A stretch of DNA of 64,000 nucleotides, from positions 1 to 64,000 of the forward strand of contig NZ_MU158698.1 of the NCBI RefSeq assembly GCF_015210005.1, given 5' to 3'. Every line of letters begins with the position of its first letter. The first letter of the stretch is position 1. The position numbers and the translations under genes are program-made. Shown here in pieces: positions 46,941 to 55,709 of the stretch. This DNA comes from Sphingobacterium hungaricum (lineage in GTDB: Bacteria > Bacteroidota > Bacteroidia > Sphingobacteriales > Sphingobacteriaceae). A model generated the notes under the pieces. That model made no database searches. It was not told the origin of the DNA and saw nothing but the letters and a program-made list of their open reading frames with translations.

Positions 46941-48505
46941 AACAGCAGAGCCTTTGGGAATTCGTTGTGGAGCAACATGAAAAACTGTTCAGCCAGATTC
47001 TAGAACACCTTGGACTGACTTTTTTGTCTTTGTTCCTAGCGATTCTTGTCGGCGTTCCGCTAGGCATTCTAATCGCCAGAAACCGAAAGCTTGCCAATCC
47101 TGTATTGGGCATCGCCGGAATTCTGCAGACGGTGCCCAGCATTGCCTTATTGGGATTTATGATTCCCGCCTTTGGCATTGGAGCGACTCCAGCAATCGTT
47201 GCCTTGCTGATTTATGCACTGCTGCCGATTATCCGAAATACCTATACAGGCATTACTGGCGTCAATCCTTTGCTGATTGAATCGGCAACTGCGCTAGGCA
47301 TGAACAAACGACAGCTCTTGTTCAATATCCAGTTGCCATTGGCAATGCCTGTGATTATGGCAGGGATACGGACAGCGGCAGTAATCAACGTTGGCGTCGC
47401 CACTTTAGCTTCTTTCGTCGCCGCCGGCGGTCTAGGCGAATTTATCTTTGGCGGTATATCGCTCAACAACACCAATATGATTCTTGCTGGCGCAATACCT
47501 GCAGCCTTGTTAGCTATCCTGCTAGACCAATGCATTGCGCTTCTTCAAAAATCAGGCTATGCAAGCCTTCGTTATTTGAAATTAGGCATTCCTATCCTAT
47601 TGGCTATTGTTGCTGTGATCTATGTATGGCCTTCAGCTAGCAAAAGCGACTTGAAGTTCGGGTTTACGCCCGAGTTTATGGGCAGGCAAGATGGGGATTT
47701 AGGCCTGCGTTCAGTTTATGGAATACAGATCAAGCCGAAAGTAGTCAGTGATGCGATTATGTATAAAGCGGCGAGCGAAGGTGAGCTGGATGTGATAAGC
47801 GGTTATTCTACCGATGGACGGATTCAGGTTTTTGACTTGCTTGTTCTCGAGGATGATAAAAATATATTTCCACCCTATTATGCGGCGCCGATAATCAAAA
47901 CCAAAACGCTGGCAAAATTTCCTGGGCTGAAAGATGCATTGGATCTCCTTGCCGGAAAGATAAGTGATTCGCTGATGCGCGATTTGAATTACAAAACAGA
48001 TTTTCAAAATTTGACCCCCGAAAAGGTGGCAAAAGATTTCCTGACGGAGAATGGATTGCTCAAAGAAAAACGAAATGGGAATGCCGGAACAATCCGAATT
48101 GGTTCAAAAATATTTGGCGAACAATACATTCTGGTTGCCATTTACAAAATGCTGATTGAAGGAAATACCGATTATCAAGTGGAGACCAAAACAGGCTTGG
48201 GCGGCACGAAAATCTGTTTCGATGCATTGGCAAATGATGCCATCGACCTCTATCCAGAATACACCGGAACAGGACTCTTAGTTCTGCTAAATCCGTCGCA
48301 GGAAACTATTCGAAAGGTTTCGCAGCATCCTGATAAAACCTATGACTACGTTAATGCAGCATTTAAAAAGCAGTATGGCATTGAATGGTTGCAACCAATT
48401 GGTTTTAATAATGCCTACGCGCTAATGATGCGCCAAAAACAAGCGGCTTCATTGGGTATCCGCAGTATTTCGGATTTAAAGGATTATCTGGATAAAGCCA
48501 ACTAA
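46937..48505 (+). CDS. egtU: ABC permease fused to a circularly permuted binding domain, EgtU-like
   Basis: The 522-aa protein has a permease part of about 1-232 with the OpuCB-type EAA loop (ESATALGMNKRQLLF, near 115-129) and about six TM segments. The rest is the substrate-binding domain, but its halves are swapped. Residues 239-375 carry what is normally the C-terminal half (GFTPEFMGRQDG, STDGRIQVFDLLVLEDDK, FPPYYAAP, LAGKISDSLM). A short linker follows, and 385-522 carry what is normally the N-terminal half (IRIGSKIFGEQY, LGGTK, DLYPEYTGTG, IGFNNAYA, ISDLKD). In S. pneumoniae EgtU as I know it the order is the opposite. Ligand is a quaternary amine or ergothioneine-like by family; the operon points to the latter. 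Confidence 0.85.
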   Translation: MKQQSLWEFVVEQHEKLFSQILEHLGLTFLSLFLAILVGVPLGILIARNRKLANPVLGIAGILQTVPSIALLGFMIPAFGIGATPAIVALLIYALLPIIRNTYTGITGVNPLLIESATALGMNKRQLLFNIQLPLAMPVIMAGIRTAAVINVGVATLASFVAAGGLGEFIFGGISLNNTNMILAGAIPAALLAILLDQCIALLQKSGYASLRYLKLGIPILLAIVAVIYVWPSASKSDLKFGFTPEFMGRQDGDLGLRSVYGIQIKPKVVSDAIMYKAASEGELDVISGYSTDGRIQVFDLLVLEDDKNIFPPYYAAPIIKTKTLAKFPGLKDALDLLAGKISDSLMRDLNYKTDFQNLTPEKVAKDFLTENGLLKEKRNGNAGTIRIGSKIFGEQYILVAIYKMLIEGNTDYQVETKTGLGGTKICFDALANDAIDLYPEYTGTGLLVLLNPSQETIRKVSQHPDKTYDYVNAAFKKQYGIEWLQPIGFNNAYALMMRQKQAASLGIRSISDLKDYLDKAN

Positions 48506-48696
48506 GAGTTGCTGCATTAGCCATCCTTAATCCTATTTCTCGCTTTCTATCTTATTCAGACTAGAATATCATTCTGTCCTAAATCAAGGTTCAAAATGTT
48601 AAAATCTACTTAAAAACCGTTGGATTGACTTGCCTTTAAGTTAAAATTAGTATCTTGAGCTAGTATAAACCAGTACAGATCAAGCATAACATACGA

Positions 48697-49305
48697 ATGA
48701 AGAACTTAACCTTACTTAATTTACTAACTGTTTGTTTCCTTATCCTGAGCAGCAGCTGTTCAAAAAATGATTCACCGAACGAAGACGAAGACCTTAACGA
48801 CGGGACTGTTTCGTTGCTGTCCATGACTTCCATTAGCTATAGCAATTTAAAAAGGGAAAGTATTTGGGTCGATATAGATACATACGAGAGAGTATTTCCA
48901 ACGCCGGTTACTTCTTTAAAACTTGATAATATTTTTGAAGATGTTAAAGACAGTGTGGCGATCGACCTTGATTTACCAGATTATATGAAGATTGAGACAA
49001 AAGTAACTGTTCCTACCGTGCTATTACCTGGATCCCATGAAGTACTCGTGACCGATAAAGATAGTTTGAAAGTTTCCGCATTTCCATTTGAAGTAGGATT
49101 TCGCTCCTCACTCCGCTACGATATTACAGAAAGCTATGATGGCTTGATTTCTAAAATCATCATCGACAGAAGCTATGAACGCAAGCGTTTTACAGCTGAT
49201 GTCGCTGTGACTTTCATAGACGCGAATAACTCTTCGCATGTAGTACATGGCACATTATCGGGGTCAAAATTAGGACAAACAAAAAAAGACGTTTATGTTT
49301 GGTAG
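48697..49305 (+). CDS. Lipoprotein of unknown function
   Basis: The 202-aa product has a lipobox leader (TVCFLILSSSC near 11-21, then SKND) followed by an Asp/Glu-rich linker (NEDEDLNDG). The body is strand-rich, with phrases such as SISYSNLKRESIWVDID and LRYDITESYDGLISKIIID. No family is recognised. It is in a stand-alone position after the ergothioneine operon, 190 bp downstream, and is followed by the repeat-rich region. Confidence 0.7.
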   Translation: MKNLTLLNLLTVCFLILSSSCSKNDSPNEDEDLNDGTVSLLSMTSISYSNLKRESIWVDIDTYERVFPTPVTSLKLDNIFEDVKDSVAIDLDLPDYMKIETKVTVPTVLLPGSHEVLVTDKDSLKVSAFPFEVGFRSSLRYDITESYDGLISKIIIDRSYERKRFTADVAVTFIDANNSSHVVHGTLSGSKLGQTKKDVYVW

Positions 49306-50525
49306 TAACGATTATTTATTCTTTCCATTTAATCATTAAGCATTTTTGTGATACTTCGCTATTCAGTATGTTCCGAAGGGACATCCTGAATAACTGATAA
49401 TAGCGGATTTGCAATCAGCTCTATTGTGCGGGATTGCGAATCCTTTTTATTTAAAGTTAGACATCTCCCTGTTTTCAAAATAAAAAGTAAAAATTTAAAA
49501 GTAAAAAAACATTTCTAGTCACTAGTTTGAGACTCTTCGTTTCACTCAAAGTGACAAGTACACATATTGTTATTCTGAGGAACTAAATTTTGCGCTCAAA
49601 ACTTTTGGAACATAATGACAATGTTTGGCTGATTGATGTTTTGTTGCATAAGACCTGCAGAAAGTAAAGTAAGTGGAACAAAGAATAGAGGTCGGATTAT
49701 ACTCTCTTTTAAAGCCTCGTTAGAGGCTGAATGTTTGTAGAAATTGTTAGGAGAATTAAACGCGTGCCGTAGGTACGCAATCCAATCGAAAAGATTTATA
49801 TAGCTTTAAAATAAATTGTTGCGTACCTACGGCACGCTGCTTTTATTGCGCATTCTTTTCCTACAAACATTTTGCTCCTACGGAGCAATTTCAAAAGCAA
49901 TACATTTTCCTTTCAATGTGCCGTAGGCACAACCGCTTTGTAGCAAAAAAAACAACGAAATGTTTTGTGCCGTAGGTACAATCCTTTTCCAAAAGGAGCG
50001 TACCTACGGTACGCATATATTTATCAATTAATCTTGCTACAAAGTGGTAGCTCCTACGGAGCAAGATCTATATGGCTTAGCCAGTATTAAATCTGTCATT
50101 GGTAGCGTAGCGAAAAATCTAGGATGTAAGTTTGAGACTCTTCTCGCTATTCTGGATGTTCCGAAGGGGCATCCAGAATCTCTGATAAAAGCGGATTTGC
50201 AATCCGCAAATAGACTAATCTTTCGGGATTGCAAATCCCGTTTATTATAAGTTCGAAATCTACCTGCGGAAGATATCGAATAGCGGCTTTCAAAGGAAAA
50301 ATTCAAGTGTAAAAAGTAAAACCTTCCTGGTGGCTAGCGCACGCGTTTCGCATGTGCATGTTTTATCTTGATGAATCTCACCTAAAATAAGACTGTTCGT
50401 TTCACTCAGAGTGACAATTCAAATGCGGATTTATTGCTCCTTATTCCAACCATTATCCTTAATACATCTGCTGGAGCATTGTTTCGCTTATATTTATTCC
50501 CCTTTCGGGGGTTAGGGGGATTCGC
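49306..50525. repeat. Large repeat-rich intergenic region
   Basis: No gene is credible in this 1.2-kb gap. At least two kinds of repeats are present. Composite units: 49350-49570 and 50143-50310, each with paired hairpins (GCGGATTTGCAATCCGC and CGGGATTGCAAATCCCG), the first copy with a few mismatches, then AAAGTAAAAAT and GAGACTCTTCGTTTCA stretches; related units recur at 58.1-58.5 kb. Palindromic clusters: 49762-49778, 49821-49837, 49872-49888, 49917-49931, 49966-49980, 49998-50014 and 50050-50062. A copy of the CCCCTTTCGGGGGTTAGGGGGA motif is at 50499-50520. Confidence 0.8.
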
Positions 50526-51137
50526 CTAAAATCGCTCAATAACTCGAAAAGTCAGATTGATTCTAGGGCTTTTAATAAGTTTCGTCGGTGGAAGCCGATG
50601 CAGCCAATGCGTTTGCGTACTGCCTTTCATAATCAGCAAGCTACCATGAGCTAGCTTGAATTCTACTTTTTCTTTGGAGACTTTATGCTTAAATGAAAAT
50701 TTGCGCTCCGCGCCAAAACTTAAAGATGCGATTGAGCCATTTTTCTTTAAATCCTTTTCGCCATCGCTATGGTAGGCCATTCCTTCCTCTCCATTATGAT
50801 ATAGGTTCAAGAGGCAGGAGTTAAATGTTTCACCAGTTTCTTTCTCAATGCGGCCTTTTAATTCCAGCAATTCTTTAGTCCATGGCAAAGCCTTTTTGGT
50901 TACATTCGAATAGGTATATTCAAAAGGATGTTCGCCATACCAAGCTACTTTCCGTTTGGTAATGATTTTCTTGCCGAAAATAATGGATTCATCATTCCGC
51001 CATTCAATCGCTTCGAGCAATTTAGTAAAGTAATCGTCCGCTTCTTTTGCAGAAAATATTTTGCCATAATAATTAACTTCCCCTTCATAGGGAAGCCAAT
51101 TTTTAGCAGTGTCGTATTCTTGTTCAAATAATTCCAT
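50526..51137 (-). CDS. AlkB-like DNA dioxygenase
   Basis: From ATG 51137 this is a 203-aa Fe(II)/2-oxoglutarate dioxygenase of the AlkB family, which removes methyl groups from 1-methyladenine and 3-methylcytosine. The iron ligands are H123 and D125 (AYHSDGE) and H180 (WLHRLP), and the 2-oxoglutarate arginines R192 and R198 sit in PRINLTFR. A TTG at 51170 is the longest possible start but lies far inside the upstream gene. It overlaps the Ada-like gene by 14 bases, so both are made together as an alkylation repair pair. Confidence 0.9.
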   Translation of the reverse strand: MELFEQEYDTAKNWLPYEGEVNYYGKIFSAKEADDYFTKLLEAIEWRNDESIIFGKKIITKRKVAWYGEHPFEYTYSNVTKKALPWTKELLELKGRIEKETGETFNSCLLNLYHNGEEGMAYHSDGEKDLKKNGSIASLSFGAERKFSFKHKVSKEKVEFKLAHGSLLIMKGSTQTHWLHRLPPTKLIKSPRINLTFRVIERF

Positions 51138-51981
51138 CTTGCGCGTTAACTTGTGCATTTTCCCAACCAATAATTGCCGTTTTGCGAGTTGCTCCCCAAC
51201 GGTATCCGCCTAGAAGCCCTGAATTCTGAATCACGCGGTGGCAAGGAATCAGAAAGGCAACGGGATTGCTTCCGATAGCTGTGCCAACTGCTCGCGATGC
51301 TTTGGGATGTCCTATCTGAGCGGCTAGCGTACCATAAGTCGAAAGCTTACCTGTCGGAATTTTCAATAGACTTTCCCAAACTTTCAGCTGGAAATCAGTT
51401 CCTTTTAAATGCAATTTCAGTTCGGGCAAAGGTTTTCCATCCTGCTGAAAGATTGCCAAGGCATCCTGTTGCATCGGTTCTTCTTTCTCATCGAAAACAG
51501 CATTCGGAAACTTAGCTTTTAATTGTGTCAATGCATAATCCTTATCTTCATAAAATGCCAAATAACAGATCCCTTTACTAGTATTGGCGACCAATAAACT
51601 TCCGAACAGGCTATCTGCAAAATGATAATGGATCGTCAAGCTCTTGCCAGCATGTTTGTATTCTGCGGGAGTCATTCCTTCGATGGAAACAAAAAGGTCA
51701 TGCAGTCTGCCCGTACCAGAAAGGCCTGTTTCATAAGCCGCATCAAAAAGCGTCGCTTGCTGTTCGCTCAGCAATCGCTTTGCATGCTCTACCGAAATAT
51801 ACTGAAGGAATTTCTTTGGGCTCGTGCCCGCCCAATCTGTAAATAAACGCTGGAAATGCATAGGACTCAGATGAACCTGCTCGGCAATACGTTCCAAAGA
51901 AGGTTGCTCCTTAAAATGCTGTTGAATAAAATCAATCGCAGCTGCAATCCGGTTGTAGTTAATGCTGTCCTGGGTACTCAT
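51124..51981 (-). CDS. Ada-like AraC HTH / O6-methylguanine methyltransferase fusion
   Basis: The 285-aa protein has an AraC DNA-binding domain (residues 8-107: PSLERIAEQVHLSPMHFQRLF, then TLFDAAYETGLSGTGRLHDLFVSIEGMTPAEYK) and an MGMT domain (about 115-280) with the active-site C247 in IPCHRV and later GLLGGYRWG. It transfers the alkyl group of O6-alkylguanine to Cys247. The N-terminal zinc/phosphotriester-repair part of E. coli Ada is missing, so regulation by methylphosphotriester sensing is unlikely. alkB follows in the same operon with overlap. Confidence 0.9.
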   Translation of the reverse strand: MSTQDSINYNRIAAAIDFIQQHFKEQPSLERIAEQVHLSPMHFQRLFTDWAGTSPKKFLQYISVEHAKRLLSEQQATLFDAAYETGLSGTGRLHDLFVSIEGMTPAEYKHAGKSLTIHYHFADSLFGSLLVANTSKGICYLAFYEDKDYALTQLKAKFPNAVFDEKEEPMQQDALAIFQQDGKPLPELKLHLKGTDFQLKVWESLLKIPTGKLSTYGTLAAQIGHPKASRAVGTAIGSNPVAFLIPCHRVIQNSGLLGGYRWGATRKTAIIGWENAQVNAQDGII

Positions 51982-52060
51982 TTCTATTTAGTCATTTGTT
52001 AACACAAAAATCGCTAAACGAAGTAAGCTAAAAAATCCGAATCTTGCTATTTTTCAAAAC

Positions 52061-52096
52061 TAAAAATGCTGAAGTTTTTGGAAACCCCAGCATTTA
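52061..52096 (-). terminator. Terminator of the DUF892 gene
   Basis: Stem AAATGCTG (52064-52071) with CAGCATTT (52088-52095) plus additional pairing in the loop region. On the minus strand it ends in T; it lies downstream of the gene that stops at 52122. Confidence 0.6.
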
Positions 52097-52121
52097 CTAG
52101 ATGTAATAATGGTAGTGCTTA

Positions 52122-52643
52122 TTACTTCTGTTTCCCCAAATTTGCGCTTTCTAAAGCAATAGTTGTTAAGAGTTCATCTGTTTCCTTTTCTTCGGATAAA
52201 GTTAAAGCCAATAACTCTTGAGCGGTTGTATGTTCCATCAATTTAGCATAGGTTACTAAACATCCGTACGTTGCAATTTCATAATGCTCTACTTTTTGTG
52301 CCGCAGCAATCAGTGCAGCATCTAATACTTCGGGCGCGTCCTGAAATTCTTCAACAATCTCATCTGCTTCTTCTAGCAGTCCTTCCATCGCCTTGCATTT
52401 CTTTCCACGAGCAGAAAGACCAAGATCTTCAAAGACAGTCTTTAACCGTTCTATATGTCCTTCTGTCTGTTCATAATGTGCGTTAAAAGCTTCTTTTAGC
52501 TGGTCGCTTAATGCAGCATTAGCTAATTTTTTAAGACCTTTTAGCAGTTGCCTCTCTGCACCAAGAACATCTTTTAATTCGTCGACAAACAATTCATGAA
52601 GATGCGCATTTGGCATGTCTAGATTTTTCTCTTGTGTTCTCAT
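52122..52643 (-). CDS. DUF892 (YciF/YciE-like) ferritin-like protein
   Basis: A 173-aa four-helix protein of the YciF family: the first helix HELFVDELKDVLGAERQLLKGLKKLAN, second FNAHYEQTEGHIERLKTVFEDLGL, then ECKAMEGLL-like linker and helices ending in LALTLSEEKETDELLTTIA. Glu and His residues in these helices fit a di-iron type site. Members are stress-inducible in other bacteria, role not settled. It is monocistronic with its own terminator. Confidence 0.85.
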   Translation of the reverse strand: MRTQEKNLDMPNAHLHELFVDELKDVLGAERQLLKGLKKLANAALSDQLKEAFNAHYEQTEGHIERLKTVFEDLGLSARGKKCKAMEGLLEEADEIVEEFQDAPEVLDAALIAAAQKVEHYEIATYGCLVTYAKLMEHTTAQELLALTLSEEKETDELLTTIALESANLGKQK

Positions 52644-52929
52644 GATATGTAAATTAAGTTTAGTTGATGCTTTTTATAACGCAATGATTATCTATTTGTT
52701 TCATCTATTCGAGATACTTATCAAGATATGCTCAAATAGGGTACAAATACTCATCAAGCGTATAAACACTTGATTTTCAAGCAAAATAACCTTTTCAATC
52801 AAATCAGTATCGTTTTATAAATTTTCGCTCAGATTTCTTAAACTATTTTTTAGGGCTTTTGTTCTTCTAACGGTGAGCGCATAAACAATAGCTACACTAT
52901 GTACTACCGAAAAACTAAGAAAGAAAAAC

Positions 52930-54087
52930 ATGAAAGCAGTAGTTTTTAATAAACCAGGAGACATTCGTGTCGAAACAGTAGCAGATCCATCTATTTTAGA
53001 TCCCCGCGATTTGATCCTTCGAGTAACATCAACAGCCATCTGTGGTTCCGATCTTCATATTTTATCTGGAGCTGTACCTCAGAAAGACCCGATGGTTTTA
53101 GGACATGAATTTATGGGTATTGTCGAAGAGGTAGGTTCAGACATCAAGAACCTAAAGCGCGGCGATCGCGTTGTTGTTCCATTTCCTATCTCGTGTGGAT
53201 CATGCTTTTTCTGTCAGCATGATGCATCTCCTGCTTGTGAAAATTCAAATTATAAACATTATGGGCCGAACGGTGATCTAGCAGATCAAAAAGGGGGCGC
53301 ATTATTCGGATATACAGATTTATATGGTGGTTATTCCGGAGGACAAGCTGAATACGTACGTGTGCCATACGGCGATGTGAGTCCTCGCATTGTTCCAGAA
53401 CATTTAACAGATGAACAAGCTTTATTTCTAACCGATATATTCCCTACGGGATGGTCTGCGATTGATTGGGCTGGATTAAAAGGCGGTGAGGTCGTCGCGA
53501 TCTTTGGTTCAGGACCTGTTGGATTAATGGCTCAGAAAGCTGCTTGGGTAAAAGGTGCGAGCCGAGTTATTGCGATTGATCCGCTAGACTATCGTTTAGA
53601 AAAGGCAAAACAAGTCAATAACGTGGATACGCTGAATCCGCATAAGGTAGATGTAGTAGAAGCTATTCGTCAGATGACAGGAGGACGCGGAGCGGATGTT
53701 TGTGTGGAAGCCGTAGGATTTGAACCCGAACGGACTTTGTTAGACCGCATCAAAGCGACTGTTAATTTTGAAGTTGGTTCGATGAAAGTCCTGGATATGT
53801 GTTTTGAGGCTGTGCGAAGAAATGGCACTGTATCCATAATGGGTGTTTATGGATCGACTTATGATAATTTCCCTTTGCATAGGATCTTTGATAAGGGAAT
53901 AACAATCAAACAAGGCCAGGCTCCAGTGTTGAATTACATAGATGAGCTGATTGATCTTGTCAAAGACCATAAAGTTGTCTTGAATGATATTATAACGCAT
54001 TCACTTCCGTTAGATGAGGCTGCGAAAGGCTATGATATATTTGACAAAAAAGAAGATGAATGTGTAAAAGTTGTACTTAAACCGTAA
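52930..54087 (+). CDS. Zinc-dependent dehydrogenase, formaldehyde-dehydrogenase-like
   Basis: The 385-aa medium-chain dehydrogenase has catalytic zinc ligands C38 (ICGSDLH) and H60/E61 (LGHEF), and structural-zinc cysteines C90, C93, C96 and C104. The segment GYSGGQAEYVRVPYGD and the extended insertion near 130-160 fit the glutathione-independent formaldehyde-dehydrogenase-like subgroup (Pseudomonas FdhA type). NAD binds near GSGPVGLMAQKAAWVKGA. It should oxidise formaldehyde or related alcohols, but the substrate is not proven. It starts 43 bp after a repeat-free leader with no close partner. Confidence 0.88.
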   Translation: MKAVVFNKPGDIRVETVADPSILDPRDLILRVTSTAICGSDLHILSGAVPQKDPMVLGHEFMGIVEEVGSDIKNLKRGDRVVVPFPISCGSCFFCQHDASPACENSNYKHYGPNGDLADQKGGALFGYTDLYGGYSGGQAEYVRVPYGDVSPRIVPEHLTDEQALFLTDIFPTGWSAIDWAGLKGGEVVAIFGSGPVGLMAQKAAWVKGASRVIAIDPLDYRLEKAKQVNNVDTLNPHKVDVVEAIRQMTGGRGADVCVEAVGFEPERTLLDRIKATVNFEVGSMKVLDMCFEAVRRNGTVSIMGVYGSTYDNFPLHRIFDKGITIKQGQAPVLNYIDELIDLVKDHKVVLNDIITHSLPLDEAAKGYDIFDKKEDECVKVVLKP

Positions 54088-54107
54088 TCAATATATAGTT
54101 GTCCATT

Positions 54108-54156
54108 TAGCACCTGTTTGCTATTTCCTAACGGAATGCTTACAGGTGTTTTTTTA
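54108..54156 (+). terminator. Terminator of the dehydrogenase gene
   Basis: Stem CACCTGT (54111-54117) paired with ACAGGTG (54142-54148) with extra GC pairing, then a run of T to 54155. Confidence 0.75.
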
Positions 54157-54216
54157 TCTGCTAGCTCACAACAGATCTTTAGGTAGACAATTCAAACTAA
54201 AGCACTCAGCAATAAA

Positions 54217-54468
54217 ATGGAAACAATCATTGGAACATTAGCGGGCATCTTCACTTCTATATCCACGTTGCCTCAGCTTTTCAAAGTAATCAAAAACAAA
54301 GATGTAGCTAATATTTCTTGGATGATGGTCAGCGTGTTGTTAATCGGTGTATCGCTTTGGGTCGTCTATGGAATACTTAAAAATGAATTGCCAATTATTA
54401 TCTCTAATGCTTTTTCTGTTGTAGTCAACTTGATCCTATTGGGATACTATATTGCTTATAGAAAATAG
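54217..54468 (+). CDS. SemiSWEET-type sugar transporter
   Basis: This 83-aa membrane protein has three TM helices with PQ-loop pattern: TLAGIFTSISTLPQLFKVIKNKDVANISW and then VLLIGVSLWVVYGIL and VVVNLILLGYYIAY. It belongs to the bacterial half-size SWEET proteins, which dimerise to make a facilitated sugar channel. The PQ pair is at 19-20. The gene stands alone; a strong terminator precedes it. Confidence 0.9.
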   Translation: METIIGTLAGIFTSISTLPQLFKVIKNKDVANISWMMVSVLLIGVSLWVVYGILKNELPIIISNAFSVVVNLILLGYYIAYRK

Positions 54469-54480
54469 GTAGATACCTGC

Positions 54481-55434
54481 CTATTCAATTGCTTTAGAAG
54501 CTGTGGTTTTCAGAATATAAATCAATCCATCGAAATCACTAGTAGCTTTGGCAGGCATTGATTTAGGCTTTCCTTGCCAATTTGCAAATAAACCTGCAAT
54601 TGGATAAGTACTTTCCTTTGAGAAAGCAGGATCGCTTGCATCAAGAAAAAAGGCTGGATATTGTTTGCTAAGATCCTGTACGGCTAAAGCTTTCTTATCC
54701 ATTTCGAAAGGATATTCTTTTAATGCTCCGTCCTCGAATACATTGAAAGTCCCCTCATGTGTATCAAAGATGAGCAGGTAGTATTGATCTTTTAATTTTT
54801 GCGCTAGAATATTGCCCATGGCTTTAATCTCCGAATGAGTGATATCCCAAGTGTTGCTTTTTACTAAATGTGTATTATGTGCCCAGAGCATGTACTTTTT
54901 ATCTTCCATCTTATCGATGAAATTCTTTGCCATCAGGCTGTCTCTCGCAAAAGGATCTGCCCAATACGCTTCGCTATCAAATCCACTGACCTGAACTTTA
55001 TCTTCAGCTTTCTTTTTCGAATTGGATTCGCGGATCCAATCTATCAGTTCGTATAAGGTTTGAGAGTTGTAGAGTCCATAGCTTTTCAATTTCTCCTTTG
55101 GATCGCCTGTTCCATGCAGGACAAATTGGTTAATTGCTTCAGCAACTGTTTCATCCATTTCAAATGCTAAAACCTGATAATCCAAATTATTTATTAGGTG
55201 CTTCACAAGCATTGCCTTTATAGTAAAGAATTCTTCTGTTCCATGAGAAGCCTCTCCTAAGCCAATGACTTTGGTGTCTTTTAATAGCGGATCTAGAAAC
55301 GAGAATTGTTTTGTGTTGTCCATATCCGATAAATTTATTTCGTGAACAGCTTTCTCTTTGTGATTTTCCTGAGCTTGCAGGCCGGCAGAAAAAAATAAAA
55401 TAAACGCTAGGATTTGGATAGTTAAGTTTTTCAT
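54481..55434 (-). CDS. Erythromycin-esterase-like secreted protein
   Basis: The 317-aa protein has a signal peptide (about 1-22, GLQAQ) and the erythromycin-esterase family core: GLGEASHGTEEFF (E61, H64) and later WAHNTHLVKS, both part of the active site in EreA/EreB-like proteins. It is shorter than typical EreA (about 400 aa). The secreted location is unusual for a macrolide esterase, so the true substrate may be another ester. Confidence 0.85.
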   Translation of the reverse strand: MKNLTIQILAFILFFSAGLQAQENHKEKAVHEINLSDMDNTKQFSFLDPLLKDTKVIGLGEASHGTEEFFTIKAMLVKHLINNLDYQVLAFEMDETVAEAINQFVLHGTGDPKEKLKSYGLYNSQTLYELIDWIRESNSKKKAEDKVQVSGFDSEAYWADPFARDSLMAKNFIDKMEDKKYMLWAHNTHLVKSNTWDITHSEIKAMGNILAQKLKDQYYLLIFDTHEGTFNVFEDGALKEYPFEMDKKALAVQDLSKQYPAFFLDASDPAFSKESTYPIAGLFANWQGKPKSMPAKATSDFDGLIYILKTTASKAIE

Positions 55435-55709
55435 AAGTGTATACGTTTATATATAGATGCAATTATCAAGGGGATTCCATATATAGGTGAAGGAGGTGAT
55501 GGTGGTGATGGAGGTTATGAGAGGGATTTTGATGATGCTGTAAGCTGAAATCAGTAGGCTTTAGGCCCTATGGGAATTTTGGAACAAGAAATATGGAGTA
55601 AAGGATAAGCGTTTTACGCTATTTCTAATAGTCAAACTGCCTAATTGTTTATTGGAAACGAAAAATAGATGTTTTCAGGTAAAGAGAATGTCCCTGACTC
55701 TCCTTTTAG
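55435..55709. other. Gap without recognisable features
   Basis: A 275-bp stretch between convergent genes with G-rich low-complexity runs (GGTGATGGTGGTGATGGAGG near 55495-55515). No hairpin of terminator quality is seen. Confidence 0.4.

Noticed and set aside
49740..50065. Possible CRISPR array
   Set aside because: The palindromic units are unequal in length, irregularly spaced and partly inverted, with no constant spacers and no cas genes.
50037..50306. Two open frames on opposite strands around 50.0-50.3 kb
   Set aside because: They are made of noncoding repeat and hairpin sequences that recur elsewhere in different frames.
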